From Neorhizobium tomejilense (GTDB lineage: Bacteria; Pseudomonadota; Alphaproteobacteria; Rhizobiales; Rhizobiaceae), in contig PVBG01000001.1 in the NCBI GenBank assembly GCA_002968845.1, positions 310,001-374,000 of the forward strand: a stretch of DNA of 64,000 nt, written 5' to 3'. Under the pieces are notes generated by a model. It had not been told where the DNA came from, made no database searches, and worked only from the letters and a program-made list of their open reading frames with translations. Position numbers and translations under genes: made by a program. Of this stretch, positions 22,290-30,995 are shown piece by piece. Positions within the stretch are counted from its first letter, which is position 1; every line of letters begins with the position of its first letter.

Positions 22290-23126
22290 CTACCGGCCGA
22301 GCAGGTCGTTGAGCTGGCCGGCAAGCGCGCCGCCGCCGGCCCGGTCGTCGGCCATCTTCTGAAACAATCCCGCCATTCCCTTGAAGATCAGCGACGCCGG
22401 ATCGTCTTCGCCGAGGAATGCGGCAATTTCCTCCATCTCCGCCACCCAGCGATAGGCTTTCGCATACATGTCCGGAATGGCGCCCGAGAGTTTCCGATCG
22501 AGGTCGGGGTTGCTTTCGGCCATCTCCCGCCTGAGGCTCTGGTCGGCGCCCGATCCGATGGCGGCGAGAAGCATGGCGGTGCCGAGGCCGGTGACGCCCT
22601 TGTTGATGCCCGCATAACACATCTTCAGCGCCGAGGCTGCGCCGACGGCCCCTTCGATCCGGCGGACGTGAAGCCCGTGCGCGGCGAGAACTGCGCTTCT
22701 GTCCGCCCCGTCACCGCTGACATAGAGTTTTGGTCCGGCTTTTCCCGGCTGCGGCGGCAGGCCGATGATCGAGCCGTCCAGCACGTTCGCCTGGCCGGGC
22801 CTGAAGACGGCTGCAACCTGGCGCATCGTGTCGGGCGAGATCGCGTTGCAATCGATGAATGTCATCGGGGCAGGGCGCTCTCCGATCGCCGCCGACAGAC
22901 GTTCCGCGACGCCGAGCGCCTCGCCGGGCGGGACGATCGACAGAACGATCTCCGCCCCGACGATGTCTTCGAGCGGGGCGGGCTCCATTCCGGCGGCTCT
23001 GGCCCGGTCGTGGCTCTCGGGCGAGCGGCCATCCAGATAGGTCAGCACCTTGGCGCCGCCGTCCGTCAACTGCCGGCCGATCCCGCTCCCCATCGCACCC
23101 GCGCCGATGATTGCAATTGTCGCCAT
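22290..23126 (-). CDS. 6-phosphogluconate/3-hydroxyisobutyrate dehydrogenase-like protein with DUF1932 domain
   Basis: The 278-residue protein opens MATIAIIGAGAMGSGIGRQL, an NAD(P)-binding GxGxxG motif, and carries a C-terminal DUF1932 helical domain (about 190-260). It fits the beta-hydroxyacid dehydrogenase superfamily, which oxidises hydroxy-acids with NAD(P); the exact substrate of DUF1932 members is not established. The catalytic Lys probably lies in KMCYAGINKGVTGLG. It converges with the RND pump gene, and a short hairpin sits between them. Confidence 0.85.
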   Translation of the reverse strand: MATIAIIGAGAMGSGIGRQLTDGGAKVLTYLDGRSPESHDRARAAGMEPAPLEDIVGAEIVLSIVPPGEALGVAERLSAAIGERPAPMTFIDCNAISPDTMRQVAAVFRPGQANVLDGSIIGLPPQPGKAGPKLYVSGDGADRSAVLAAHGLHVRRIEGAVGAASALKMCYAGINKGVTGLGTAMLLAAIGSGADQSLRREMAESNPDLDRKLSGAIPDMYAKAYRWVAEMEEIAAFLGEDDPASLIFKGMAGLFQKMADDRAGGGALAGQLNDLLGR

Positions 23127-23480
23127 CGCTGATCTCCTGAAACTTGATAAGGGCAGGACCTGATTTAGAGCACCGATCGGTGACTTGCAGGTGAACTATT
23201 TGGCGCCGAGGAAAAAGATCTGCCCGTGTGCCGGAATCAGGGAACTCCTGCCTCCACCTCGGTCAACGACGACTTCGGCGATTCGCGTCCGGCTCCTGTA
23301 ACCCTTGCCGGGATGGAGCTGAAGGACTTACCGGCGCGGGAGGCTCGCCGTGGATATCTCCTTGCGGTGGTCGCTTTCGAGGGTTCTTGTGTCCATGACG
23401 TCCGCGACCGGCGCCTGTTAAACTTGCGGCAACCTTGTGCATGGCATGGCAATGTTGCCACGCAGCAGAAGGAGAGACGT
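23127..23480 (+). other. Intergenic region with no recognisable gene
   Basis: These 354 bases separate the reductase from the 67-residue protein gene. I see no conserved reading frame. The right end holds the promoter and a perfect AAGGAG ribosome binding site for the gene at 23481, preceded by the inverted pair GGCAA...TTGCC around 23450. Confidence 0.4.
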
Positions 23481-23684
23481 ATGGCGTTGATCGGCTTCAA
23501 GAATACCCATAACCAGTCCGTATACATCAATCCCATGCAGGTGCTTTACGTCACGACCTTCGAAGAGGAAGTCACCATCATCGCTCTCGCGCTTGCCAGC
23601 GCCGGAGGCAAGCCGACGGCCGTATACGTCCGCGGTAATGTCGATCAGGTACAGCAGAGGCTGAGCGTCGCCGCAGCGGGCTAG
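23481..23684 (+). CDS. Small conserved-looking protein of unknown function
   Basis: The 67-residue product starts MALIGFKNTHNQSVYINPMQ after a perfect AAGGAGAG site 7 bases upstream, which decides the start against longer upstream extensions. It contains an alternating hydrophobic pattern (VYINPMQVLYVTTFEEEVTIIALAL) suggesting a small beta-sheet domain, followed by a C-terminal helix (NVDQVQQRLSVAA). There is no signal peptide, so it is probably cytoplasmic. I recognise no family. It stands alone upstream of the flavoenzyme gene. Confidence 0.7.
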   Translation: MALIGFKNTHNQSVYINPMQVLYVTTFEEEVTIIALALASAGGKPTAVYVRGNVDQVQQRLSVAAAG

Positions 23685-23864
23685 GTTCCGCGTCCGTCAT
23701 CCTCATGTCGAGTTCGCCGGGGGTAGCTTTCAGCGCCCCGTCCGACACAAAAATCCGAAATCGCCAAGGCCGGACTCCGCCCGATCGGCCTACCACTGTT
23801 CCGGCTGGACAAAACCCGGCCCGTCGCCTAACCAATCCCTTGAAAAGACAAGAGGAGAGTGATC

Positions 23865-25280
23865 ATGGCGATCAAGGATGTGAAGGCAGGCCTTCGCAAC
23901 GAAGAGGGCATCTTGACGGTCCTCGGCATCCTCAAGCAATCCTTCGGTGAACGTTTTCAGACCGGCCAGTCGTTTCGCGAGCAGCATGCTCACACGACGA
24001 CCTATCTGCCGGCGCAATTGCCGGATGGCGTCGTCTTCGTCGAGAACGCGGGTGACGTCAAAGCCGTGGTCAAGGCCTGCGCCGAACATCGCGTGCCGGT
24101 AGTGCCTTTCGGCATCGGCTCCTCGCTCGAAGGCCAGGTGAATGCGCCCTCCGGCGGCATCTCGATCGATTTCAGCCGCATGAACAAGGTGCTTCGGCTC
24201 GGCCCGGCCGATCTCGACGTAACCGTGGAGCCCGGCATCACCCGCGAGGAGCTGAACCGCGAGCTTCGCGACACCGGACTGTTCTTCCCGATCGATCCCG
24301 GCGCCAACGCCTCGGTCGGCGGCATGACCGCCACCCGCGCGTCCGGCACCAATGCGGTGCGCTACGGCACTATGAAGGACAATGTCCTGTCGCTGACCGT
24401 CGTCACCGCCGACGGCGAGGAAATCCGAACCGCGCAACGCGCCCGGAAATCCTCGGCCGGGTACGATCTGACCCGCCTCTTCGTCGGTTCGGAAGGCACG
24501 CTCGGCGTCATCACTTCAGTGACGTTGAGGCTGCAGGGCATTCCGGAAAAGATCGGCGGCGGCGTCTGCGCCTTCCCGAGCGTCAAGGCCGCCTGCGACG
24601 CCGTGATCATGACCATCCAGATGGGCATCCCGGTCGCCCGCATCGAACTGCTGGACGACGTGCAGATGCGGGCCTGCAATGCCTATTCAAAACTCTCCTA
24701 TCCGGAAAAGCCGACGCTCTTCCTGGAATTCCACGGCACCGAGGAAACGGTGGCGCTGCAATCGGCGCAGTTTGCCGAGATCGCCACGGAATGCGGCGGC
24801 GACGAATTTCTCTGGACCGCCAATGCCGAGGAGCGGGCAAAGCTCTGGAACGCGCGGCACAATGCCTACTGGGCGAGCCGGGCGCTGGCGCCGGAACTCG
24901 ACGGCCTTTCGACCGACGTCTGCGTGCCGATCTCGCGGCTTGCCGAATGCGTCGCCGAAACACAGGCCGATATTGCGGAACAGGGATTGCTTGCACCGAT
25001 CGTCGGCCATGCGGGCGACGGCAATTTCCACGTCCTGGTGCTCTTCGACGGCAAGGACCCGGCCTCGGTCGACAAGGTCGAAGCGTTCATTGCCCGCCTC
25101 AACCACCGGGCACTTTCGATGGACGGAACCTGCACCGGCGAGCATGGCGTCGGCCAGGGCAAGATGTCGTTCCTCGAGGAGGAACTGGGCGGTGCCGTCG
25201 AGCTGATGCGGACCATCAAGCGGGGCCTCGATCCGGATAATATCTTCAATCCGGGCAAGATCTTCAGGATTGCCGAATGA
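23865..25280 (+). CDS. FAD-linked oxidase, D-lactate dehydrogenase (cytochrome)/GlcD type
   Basis: The 471-residue protein has an FAD-binding (PP-loop-type, FAD_binding_4) domain with VVPFGIGSSLEGQVNAPSGGISIDF and GANASVGGMTATRASGTNAVRYGTM, and an FAD-oxidase C-terminal domain ending with DGTCTGEHGVGQGKM and NIFNPGKIF. Such enzymes oxidise D-2-hydroxy acids such as D-lactate or glycolate and pass electrons to cytochrome c or quinone. Start chosen at 23865 because AGGAGAG lies 8 bases upstream. No glcE/glcF partners follow, which favours a single-subunit D-lactate dehydrogenase. Confidence 0.92.
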   Translation: MAIKDVKAGLRNEEGILTVLGILKQSFGERFQTGQSFREQHAHTTTYLPAQLPDGVVFVENAGDVKAVVKACAEHRVPVVPFGIGSSLEGQVNAPSGGISIDFSRMNKVLRLGPADLDVTVEPGITREELNRELRDTGLFFPIDPGANASVGGMTATRASGTNAVRYGTMKDNVLSLTVVTADGEEIRTAQRARKSSAGYDLTRLFVGSEGTLGVITSVTLRLQGIPEKIGGGVCAFPSVKAACDAVIMTIQMGIPVARIELLDDVQMRACNAYSKLSYPEKPTLFLEFHGTEETVALQSAQFAEIATECGGDEFLWTANAEERAKLWNARHNAYWASRALAPELDGLSTDVCVPISRLAECVAETQADIAEQGLLAPIVGHAGDGNFHVLVLFDGKDPASVDKVEAFIARLNHRALSMDGTCTGEHGVGQGKMSFLEEELGGAVELMRTIKRGLDPDNIFNPGKIFRIAE

Positions 25281-25356
25281 GATGCTCCCGCAAGCTTGAC
25301 TTGCCTGTGAACCCAATGGAACTAGTCTCTTAAGCAAGATCAGGGAGACGGATACC

Positions 25357-28300
25357 GTGCTCGGACGCATCCTGTTGGCATTCGGCGGATTGGTGGTGGT
25401 GGCGCTGTTCACAGCGCTGCTCGCGCCGTTCTTCGTCGACTGGTCGAGCCTGCGCGTCGGCTTCGAGGAGCAGGCAAGCCGCATCCTCGGCAAGAAGGTG
25501 ACCGTCCACGGCGACGTCGATGCACGTATACTGCCGTTTCCCTCAGTCACCCTGCATGACGTGCGGGTAGGCCCCGATACGGATGGTCAGCCGCTGGTGC
25601 AGGTGGCACGGTTTTCGATGGATATGGAGCTGGCGCCGTTCCTCTCGGGCGAGGCGCGTATCTTCGATATGCGCATCGAGGAGCCGAAGGCGCGGATCCG
25701 CCTGTTGAAGGACGGCTCGCTCGACTGGATGCGCGGCAGCCGTGCCGCGATCCCGGCCCGCACGGTGGTCATCGAGGACGTGCATGTCACCGGTGGCGAG
25801 ATCAACCTGATCGACGAACAGTCCGGGCAGTCGCGGCAGATCACCGGCCTCGCGGGCGATTTTTCCGCCGGCTCGCTGCGCGGTCCTTGGCGCGGCGAAG
25901 GCAATGCGGCGCTCGACGGTTACGAGACGCGGTTCAACCTGGCGAGCGGCACGGCGGATGCCGAGGGCAAGCGTATGCCGCTGCGCCTCAGGCTCTGGCC
26001 GGATGCGCAGCCCGTCGAGGTCAATCTCGACGGCGAGCTTACCGTCGCCGACGACAAGCCTGCATATAACGGCAACTTCACCCTCGACTTCCTGCAGGAG
26101 GAAGACGAGACCGAGCCGGTGACGCCGCCGCCGCCCGGGCCACGCCTCAAGGGCGGGTTCGAGGTCACCAACGAACGTATCCGCGTTCCGCAATACCGGC
26201 TGGAAGTCGGGGCGACCGACAACCCTTACGTGGTGACCGGCGAAGCGACGCTCGATACCGGCGAGAAGCCTGAATTCCTGCTGACAGCCGACGGCCAGCA
26301 GATCGACGTCAATCGGCTGGGCGAGGGGGCGCGGGCAAAGACCGGCCGCGATGCCGCCGCTTCGGCGCAGCGCCGCATCAACAATTTCATCCGGCTGGCG
26401 GCATCGATCCCCATTCCGCAGGTGCCCGGCCGCGCCAGCCTCAGGCTGCCGGCGATCGTCGCCAACGACACGACCATACGCGATATCAGGCTCGACATAC
26501 GGCCCGCCGGGCGCGGCTGGACGGTGGACAACGTAGTCGCCACCCTGCCGGGCCGCACGCAGCTGGAGGCCAAGGGCAGCCTCGTGCTTCGCGACCGGAC
26601 GTCCTTCGTCGGTGACATGCTGGTCGCCTCCAGCCAGCCGTCCGGGCTTTCCGACTGGCTTTCGGGCCGGGTGGCGCCCGAGCTGCGCCAGCTCCGCTCC
26701 GCCGGCTTTTCGGCAAAGGTCAACCTGACGCCGGACCTGCAGCGGTTCGACAACCTCGAGCTGGCGGTCGGTCCGGCAACGCTCAAGGGCCGTGTGGAGC
26801 GCCAGTCCGCCCAGGGGCAGACGCCCAATCTTTCGATGAGCCTTGCCGGCAACGAGATCGATATCGATGCGATGCGGGCGCTCGCCTCGCTGATGACCGG
26901 CGACGATGCGGGCCAGGACGTGCTCGACCATCGGGTTGCCGCGACGCTGAAGGCCGACCGGTTCACCGCCCTCGGGGTCGCCGCCAACAATGTCGACACC
27001 GCCTTCACCCTGGCCGGCGGCGCGTTGTCGCTGGAGCGCCTGACGATCGGCAATGTCGAAGGCGCCACGGTTTCGGCACGAGGTCGCGTAGAAGGCTCGC
27101 TGCTGGCCTATTCGGGCAATGGCAGCCTCACCTTCCGTTCCGCCGATCCGACGGCTTTCTTGGCCATGCTGCGCGACCGGCTGCCTGCGCATCCGGCTCT
27201 CGCCCGGCTTGCGGCAAACGGCACCTGGTTCGCCAACACGGATCTCGGTGCCAGCCTGACTGTCGGCGGTGACCTGAATGGCATGGAGGTCGTCCTCAAG
27301 GGCAAGACCAACGGCAGCGCGGTCAATGCCAACCTGAAGCTTCCCGGCCTTTTCGACCTGACGGGCGGCACCGACATGACGCTCGTCGCGTCGCTCGACA
27401 ATCCCGATCCGATGGTTCTCCTGGGGCAGGCGGGTCTCGATCCCCTGCCTTTCAAGGGGGATGGCGCGGGCGAACTGTTGCTCAACGTCCACCAGAACCC
27501 GGATGCCGCCGCAAAGGCTGCGCTGACATTCACGACCGAAAAGACCTCGCTGGACATCAACGGCGATATCCGGATCGGCAGCGAGGGCTTTGGCGAGGGC
27601 AGCGGTCACGTCACGCTCAGAAGCGCGGATCTGGAACCCTATCTGCTGATGAACGGCATCGGCCTGCCGCAGTTCGGCACCGGCATGCCGGTGACACTCG
27701 ACGCGGATTTCAGCATGACGCCGGAAGCGGTGAAGATCGCTGCCCTCAAGGGTGCGGCGGACGGCAATGCGATCAGCGGCGACATCGCCGTCGACCGCAA
27801 GGCGCCGGGCATGCCGGCAACCGGCTCGCTCAGCGTCGACAGCCTCGATCTCGCCTGGCTCGGTGAGGCGATCTACGGGCCGGTCAGCGATCCGCAGAGC
27901 GGGGCGTTTTCCTCAAAACCCTTCGCCCGGCCGATCTTTTCCGGGGCGGATGTCGCGCTCGACGTCAAGGCGCGGAGGTTCGATGCCGGCGTCCTCGGCA
28001 ACATCGGTGATTTTGCAGCCAGGGTCACCCATCGCAGCGGCGGCATCACCATCGAGAACGGTGCGGGCAACTGGCAGGGTGGGCGGCTCGCCGGCCGGCT
28101 GCTGATGTCGAACGGTGACGGAACAGGGCTTCTGCAGGCCCGGGTTTCGGCTGAAAACGCCGATCTCGCGCCGTTGGTCTGGAAGGCCGGCGGCAAGCCG
28201 GTCGCCAGCGGCAAACTGGATTTCAACATGTCCGCCGAATCGACCGGCAAGACCTTGGCCGAGCTTCTGGGTGCAACGAGCGGGTCGGCCGAGTTGCGGC

Positions 28301-29058
28301 TGAAGGGCCTGACCGTCGCCGGCATCAATCCCGATGCGATGAAGCCCTTGATGGCCGGGGTCGACAAGCTTGGCGGCGAGGTGACGGAGGCGCGGGTCCG
28401 GCCGATCGCAACCGGCCTGCTGCATCAGGGAAGTGCGGCGGTCGGCAACGTGACCATCCCCGTGACGATCACGGCCGGCGAAGCGCGGGCGCAGAATGTC
28501 GCAGCCGGCGTCGGCGCCACGAAGCTGTCGGGCGAGGGGCGCTTCGATCTGCTGGATGACAGTCTGAGCGCAAATCTGGCAGTCACCTACGATGCCGGCG
28601 ACGAAGCGCTGGCCAGCGGCGATCCGACCATCCGGCTCGAATATTCCGGGGACCTTGCCGCACCCGCCAAGCGGATCGATATCGCGGCGATCACGAATTT
28701 CCTGTCGCAGCGGGCCTTCGAGCAGCAGCGGCGGCGTGTCGAGACGCTGCAGGCGAGCGTGCTCGAAAAGCAGCGTCTTCGTCGCGAGGTGGCGCTCTAC
28801 AATTTCCAGGCGATCGAGCGGCAGGCGGCCCGCGACAAGGCGGCGGCCGAAGAGCGGGCCCGCCAGCAGCAGGCGGCCGAGGCGGAACGCCAGCGTCAGG
28901 GAGTGGAGGCGGCGGCGCGTGCCGCGGAAGAGGTGCGTCAGCGCCAGATCAGCCAGCCGCCGCAGCTGATCGTACCGCCGACCGACGGCGCGATCCGCCA
29001 GAACTTTCCGTCCCCCGGCATTTCCAATATGCCAAGTCTGCCAGGGGTGCAGCAGTAG
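25357..29058 (+). CDS. AsmA family protein
   Basis: The 1233-residue protein has an N-terminal membrane helix (ILLAFGGLVVVALFTALLAPFFVDW), followed by the AsmA signature VDWSSLRVGFEEQASRILGKKVTVHGDVDARILPFPSVTLHDVRVG. A long repetitive beta-rich body and a second AsmA_2-like region (about 950-1130) follow. The last 120 residues form a Gln/Arg/Glu-rich coiled coil and a Pro-rich tail. AsmA-like proteins bridge the periplasm and are linked to phospholipid transport to the outer membrane. The start is a GTG. The gene stands alone. Confidence 0.92.
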   Translation: MLGRILLAFGGLVVVALFTALLAPFFVDWSSLRVGFEEQASRILGKKVTVHGDVDARILPFPSVTLHDVRVGPDTDGQPLVQVARFSMDMELAPFLSGEARIFDMRIEEPKARIRLLKDGSLDWMRGSRAAIPARTVVIEDVHVTGGEINLIDEQSGQSRQITGLAGDFSAGSLRGPWRGEGNAALDGYETRFNLASGTADAEGKRMPLRLRLWPDAQPVEVNLDGELTVADDKPAYNGNFTLDFLQEEDETEPVTPPPPGPRLKGGFEVTNERIRVPQYRLEVGATDNPYVVTGEATLDTGEKPEFLLTADGQQIDVNRLGEGARAKTGRDAAASAQRRINNFIRLAASIPIPQVPGRASLRLPAIVANDTTIRDIRLDIRPAGRGWTVDNVVATLPGRTQLEAKGSLVLRDRTSFVGDMLVASSQPSGLSDWLSGRVAPELRQLRSAGFSAKVNLTPDLQRFDNLELAVGPATLKGRVERQSAQGQTPNLSMSLAGNEIDIDAMRALASLMTGDDAGQDVLDHRVAATLKADRFTALGVAANNVDTAFTLAGGALSLERLTIGNVEGATVSARGRVEGSLLAYSGNGSLTFRSADPTAFLAMLRDRLPAHPALARLAANGTWFANTDLGASLTVGGDLNGMEVVLKGKTNGSAVNANLKLPGLFDLTGGTDMTLVASLDNPDPMVLLGQAGLDPLPFKGDGAGELLLNVHQNPDAAAKAALTFTTEKTSLDINGDIRIGSEGFGEGSGHVTLRSADLEPYLLMNGIGLPQFGTGMPVTLDADFSMTPEAVKIAALKGAADGNAISGDIAVDRKAPGMPATGSLSVDSLDLAWLGEAIYGPVSDPQSGAFSSKPFARPIFSGADVALDVKARRFDAGVLGNIGDFAARVTHRSGGITIENGAGNWQGGRLAGRLLMSNGDGTGLLQARVSAENADLAPLVWKAGGKPVASGKLDFNMSAESTGKTLAELLGATSGSAELRLKGLTVAGINPDAMKPLMAGVDKLGGEVTEARVRPIATGLLHQGSAAVGNVTIPVTITAGEARAQNVAAGVGATKLSGEGRFDLLDDSLSANLAVTYDAGDEALASGDPTIRLEYSGDLAAPAKRIDIAAITNFLSQRAFEQQRRRVETLQASVLEKQRLRREVALYNFQAIERQAARDKAAAEERARQQQAAEAERQRQGVEAAARAAEEVRQRQISQPPQLIVPPTDGAIRQNFPSPGISNMPSLPGVQQ

Positions 29059-29086
29059 CTGCCCCAACGGCGGTGCCAGTTTCATT

Positions 29087-29296
29087 CTACGACGACTTGA
29101 GCCACGTCAGAACATGGACGCGCAGCGCCGACGAGAGATTGCTGGCGGCATCCCTTTGATCGTCGATCTCGGCGATCAGGGTTGCCAGGCTGATATCGCG
29201 TTTTGCAGCGATTGCCTTCAATTCGAGCCAGAACTCGTCCTCGAGAGAAAAACTGGTGCGATGACCGTGAAGGGTCGCGGAATGTTTGCGGATCAC
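29087..29296 (-). CDS. Ribbon-helix-helix domain protein
   Basis: The 69-residue protein MIRKHSATLHGHRTSFSLED has a short beta-strand followed by two helices (EFWLELKAIAAKRDIS, LATLIAEIDDQRDA), the RHH_4-type DNA-binding fold common in Rhizobiales. It may act as a small transcriptional regulator; the target is unknown. It lies 114 bases downstream of the DUF4169 gene on the same strand, the last gene of the sspB cluster. Confidence 0.85.
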   Translation of the reverse strand: MIRKHSATLHGHRTSFSLEDEFWLELKAIAAKRDISLATLIAEIDDQRDAASNLSSALRVHVLTWLKSS

Positions 29297-29410
29297 GAAA
29301 CTCTCCGGACCTTCGGAACAAGCTCGCTTATTCAGACTGTGGTACTTCCGGCGTCAAGCCGATCGGCTGAAGCTTGGTTAGCGGATCCTTAATATACACC
29401 GGACGGAAAG

Positions 29411-29605
29411 TCAGTCGTCCTTGCCGGGCTTTTCCAGGCGGCCCTGGTCGAGTCCCTTCTCCGCCTTGTCGTTGCGTGCCTTGGTCAGGGACTTGTCGGC
29501 CTTGGTACGGCCGAAGGTGAGGCGGTTCTGCTCCGCCTCCTTTTCCTTTTCGAGCCGTTCCTTGGCTTTACGGAACTGGCGAAGGTTGACGATTTCGGCG
29601 CTCAT
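29411..29605 (-). CDS. DUF4169 family protein
   Basis: The 64-residue, highly charged protein begins MSAEIVNLRQFRKAKERLEKEKEAEQ and ends with a Lys/Asp-rich tail, the pattern of DUF4169. It is probably helical and cytoplasmic. It starts 21 bases after the sspB stop, so it is co-transcribed with sspB. The family has no assigned function; repeated association with SspB suggests, but does not show, a link to regulated proteolysis. Confidence 0.85.
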   Translation of the reverse strand: MSAEIVNLRQFRKAKERLEKEKEAEQNRLTFGRTKADKSLTKARNDKAEKGLDQGRLEKPGKDD

Positions 29606-29626
29606 GGCTGACGCGCCTCCCGGCGC

Positions 29627-30133
29627 TTACTGCTTCTTGCGGAAGGAATCGAGCGAGATGACCGAGCCGGGCTTCTTCTCTTCGCCGGGCTTGGCTTCGG
29701 TGTCGGCAGACTTGGAAATGGCATCTACGGGGATGGCGGTGATTTCGGCGGTGGTGTTCTCGTCCTCGTCGGCGAGCGGCACTTCGAATTCAAGCTCGAA
29801 ATTCACAGAAGGATCGTAGAAACCGCGAATGGCGTTGAAGGGAACGACCAGGCGTTCCGGGGTGTCGGAGAAGGAAAGGCCGATCTCGAACTGGGTATCG
29901 GAGACCTTGAGGTCCCAGAACTGGTGCTGGACGACGATGGTCATCTGTTCGGCATATTTCGCCTTGAGGTGCTGCGAGATGCGCACGCCCGGGGCGCCGG
30001 TCAGGAAGGTGATGAAGAAATGATGGTCGCCCGGCAGACGGCCCGTGGCCGCAACCTCGGTCAAAACCTTACGGATGACGCCGCGCAACGCGTCCTGCGC
30101 CAGAATATCGTAACGGATGTGGTCCTGCCCCAT
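29627..30133 (-). CDS. sspB: SspB family ClpXP adaptor
   Basis: SspB binds the tmRNA tag on rescued proteins and hands them to the ClpXP protease. The 168-residue product matches the alphaproteobacterial form: MGQDHIRYDILAQDALRGVIRKVL, the FFITFLTGAPGVRISQHLKAKY core, the FWDLKVSDTQFEIGLSF sheet, and a flexible tail ending ISLDSFRKK, the likely ClpX-docking peptide. The start at 30133 (MGQDHIRYD) is preferred over a six-residue extension. Placed just downstream of the tmRNA genes on the same strand, adaptor and tag source are neighbours here. Confidence 0.93.
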   Translation of the reverse strand: MGQDHIRYDILAQDALRGVIRKVLTEVAATGRLPGDHHFFITFLTGAPGVRISQHLKAKYAEQMTIVVQHQFWDLKVSDTQFEIGLSFSDTPERLVVPFNAIRGFYDPSVNFELEFEVPLADEDENTTAEITAIPVDAISKSADTEAKPGEEKKPGSVISLDSFRKKQ

Positions 30134-30239
30134 ACGGTCCTGTCTTTCCATTCTCTCGTCTTTTAGTCAGACGCGTTATGCCATGCCGGCCCGGCGCGGG
30201 GAAGCCCCGACGAGCATCCGAGTCAGTTCCATAGTATTC

Positions 30240-30531
30240 GACTGGGGAGCGAAGGTGAAGGCTTCTGTTGCCAGGTGCCTTCGGACCCCGCCTTAAAGTG
30301 CTACCTCTAAGGACTTAGTTCGGATTTCCCGCACCGCCATTAGGCAGCGAGAGCATAACCCTTAGCGTTGTTGTCGTTTGCAACTACACTTTTTGACCCG
30401 ATAACGGTGGTATCATGCCGAGCAAAAGTTCGATCTTTAAGCCCTTGTCGATCCTATTTCGCCCCCATCAAAAGCCGGTCCGCAAGGTTTCCATGCGACC
30501 GACCGGTTTTTGGTGGAGGCGCCGGGTACTG
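30240..30531 (-). ncRNA. ssrA: tmRNA gene copy A: coding piece plus truncated acceptor piece
   Basis: Read on the minus strand this is a circularly permuted tmRNA. The tag reading frame at 30340-30381 encodes ANDNNAKGYALAA and a stop. The 5' acceptor strand GGGGGCG begins at 30466. The 3' acceptor strand CGCCTCC, followed by ACCA, ends at 30511, pairing with a G-U at the third position as in alanine acceptors. A hairpin fills the intervening segment. The T-stem 3' strand CCCGG and loop start are present, but the sequence past 30531 no longer supplies the matching CCGGG, so the acceptor piece is broken. This copy has lost its own promoter and T arm; it may be silent or transcribed by read-through from copy B. 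Confidence 0.85.
30511..30531 (-). other. Putative attachment core (attL) of the integrated element
   Basis: The junction lies within the T arm of tmRNA copy A. The segment from TGGTGGAGGCG to TACTG matches the acceptor end of a normal rhizobial tmRNA gene and then changes abruptly. This is the expected left boundary of an integrative element using ssrA as its site. A matching repeat should lie at the other end, followed by the missing T-stem half. I did not find it in the window. Confidence 0.55.
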
Positions 30532-30629
30532 AAGCCATAGGTGAGCATGAACAAGTGAGTTCACAAAACGTATCATGCGAAATCAGTAGGTTAGTCGCTG
30601 CGTATGTCGACGCATTGAGTTGACTAAAA

Positions 30630-30935
30630 AGGCTTTGGAGAAGGTGGAGGTTTCTGTTGCCAGGTACCTCCGAACCCCGCCTTAGAGCGCTAACAATAAG
30701 GACTTAGGTCGGATTTCTCGCACCGCCATTAGGCAGCGAGAGCATAACCCTTAGCGTTGTTGTCGTTTGCAACTACACTTTTTGACCCGATAACGGTGGT
30801 ATCATGCCGAGCACAGCTTTTGTCTTTCAACACCAGTCGATCCCATGTCGCCCCCATTCACCGATGAAACGACCATCGAGGTGGTTGGTGGAGGCGGGGG
30901 CGTCGAAGCCCCGTCCTGTATGCCTATTGCACAAA
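30630..30935 (-). ncRNA. ssrA: tmRNA gene copy B: complete permuted ssrA
   Basis: A second permuted tmRNA gene, minus strand, has all parts. The tag frame at 30730-30771 encodes the same ANDNNAKGYALAA. The 5' strand GGGGGCG begins at 30855. The 3' acceptor strand plus ACCA ends at 30886. A proper T stem (GGGGC with GCCCC, 30897-30912) has the loop TTCGAC. The coding region around the tag (about 95 bases) is identical to copy A, but the flanks differ, with paired changes that keep the stem at 30648-30680. It therefore looks like a functional, independently evolved gene rather than a fresh duplication. The limits are approximate. Confidence 0.88.
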
Positions 30936-30995
30936 AGGTTTAGCACCATTTCTCCTTGCGGAGCACTTTATAGATAAGCTACGGGCGGATCGTTT

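Noticed and set aside
30295..30815. CRISPR-like or simple direct repeat reading of the duplicated segments
   Set aside because: The repeated segments are tmRNA coding pieces with the tag frame, not spacer-repeat units; no CRISPR array was seen anywhere.
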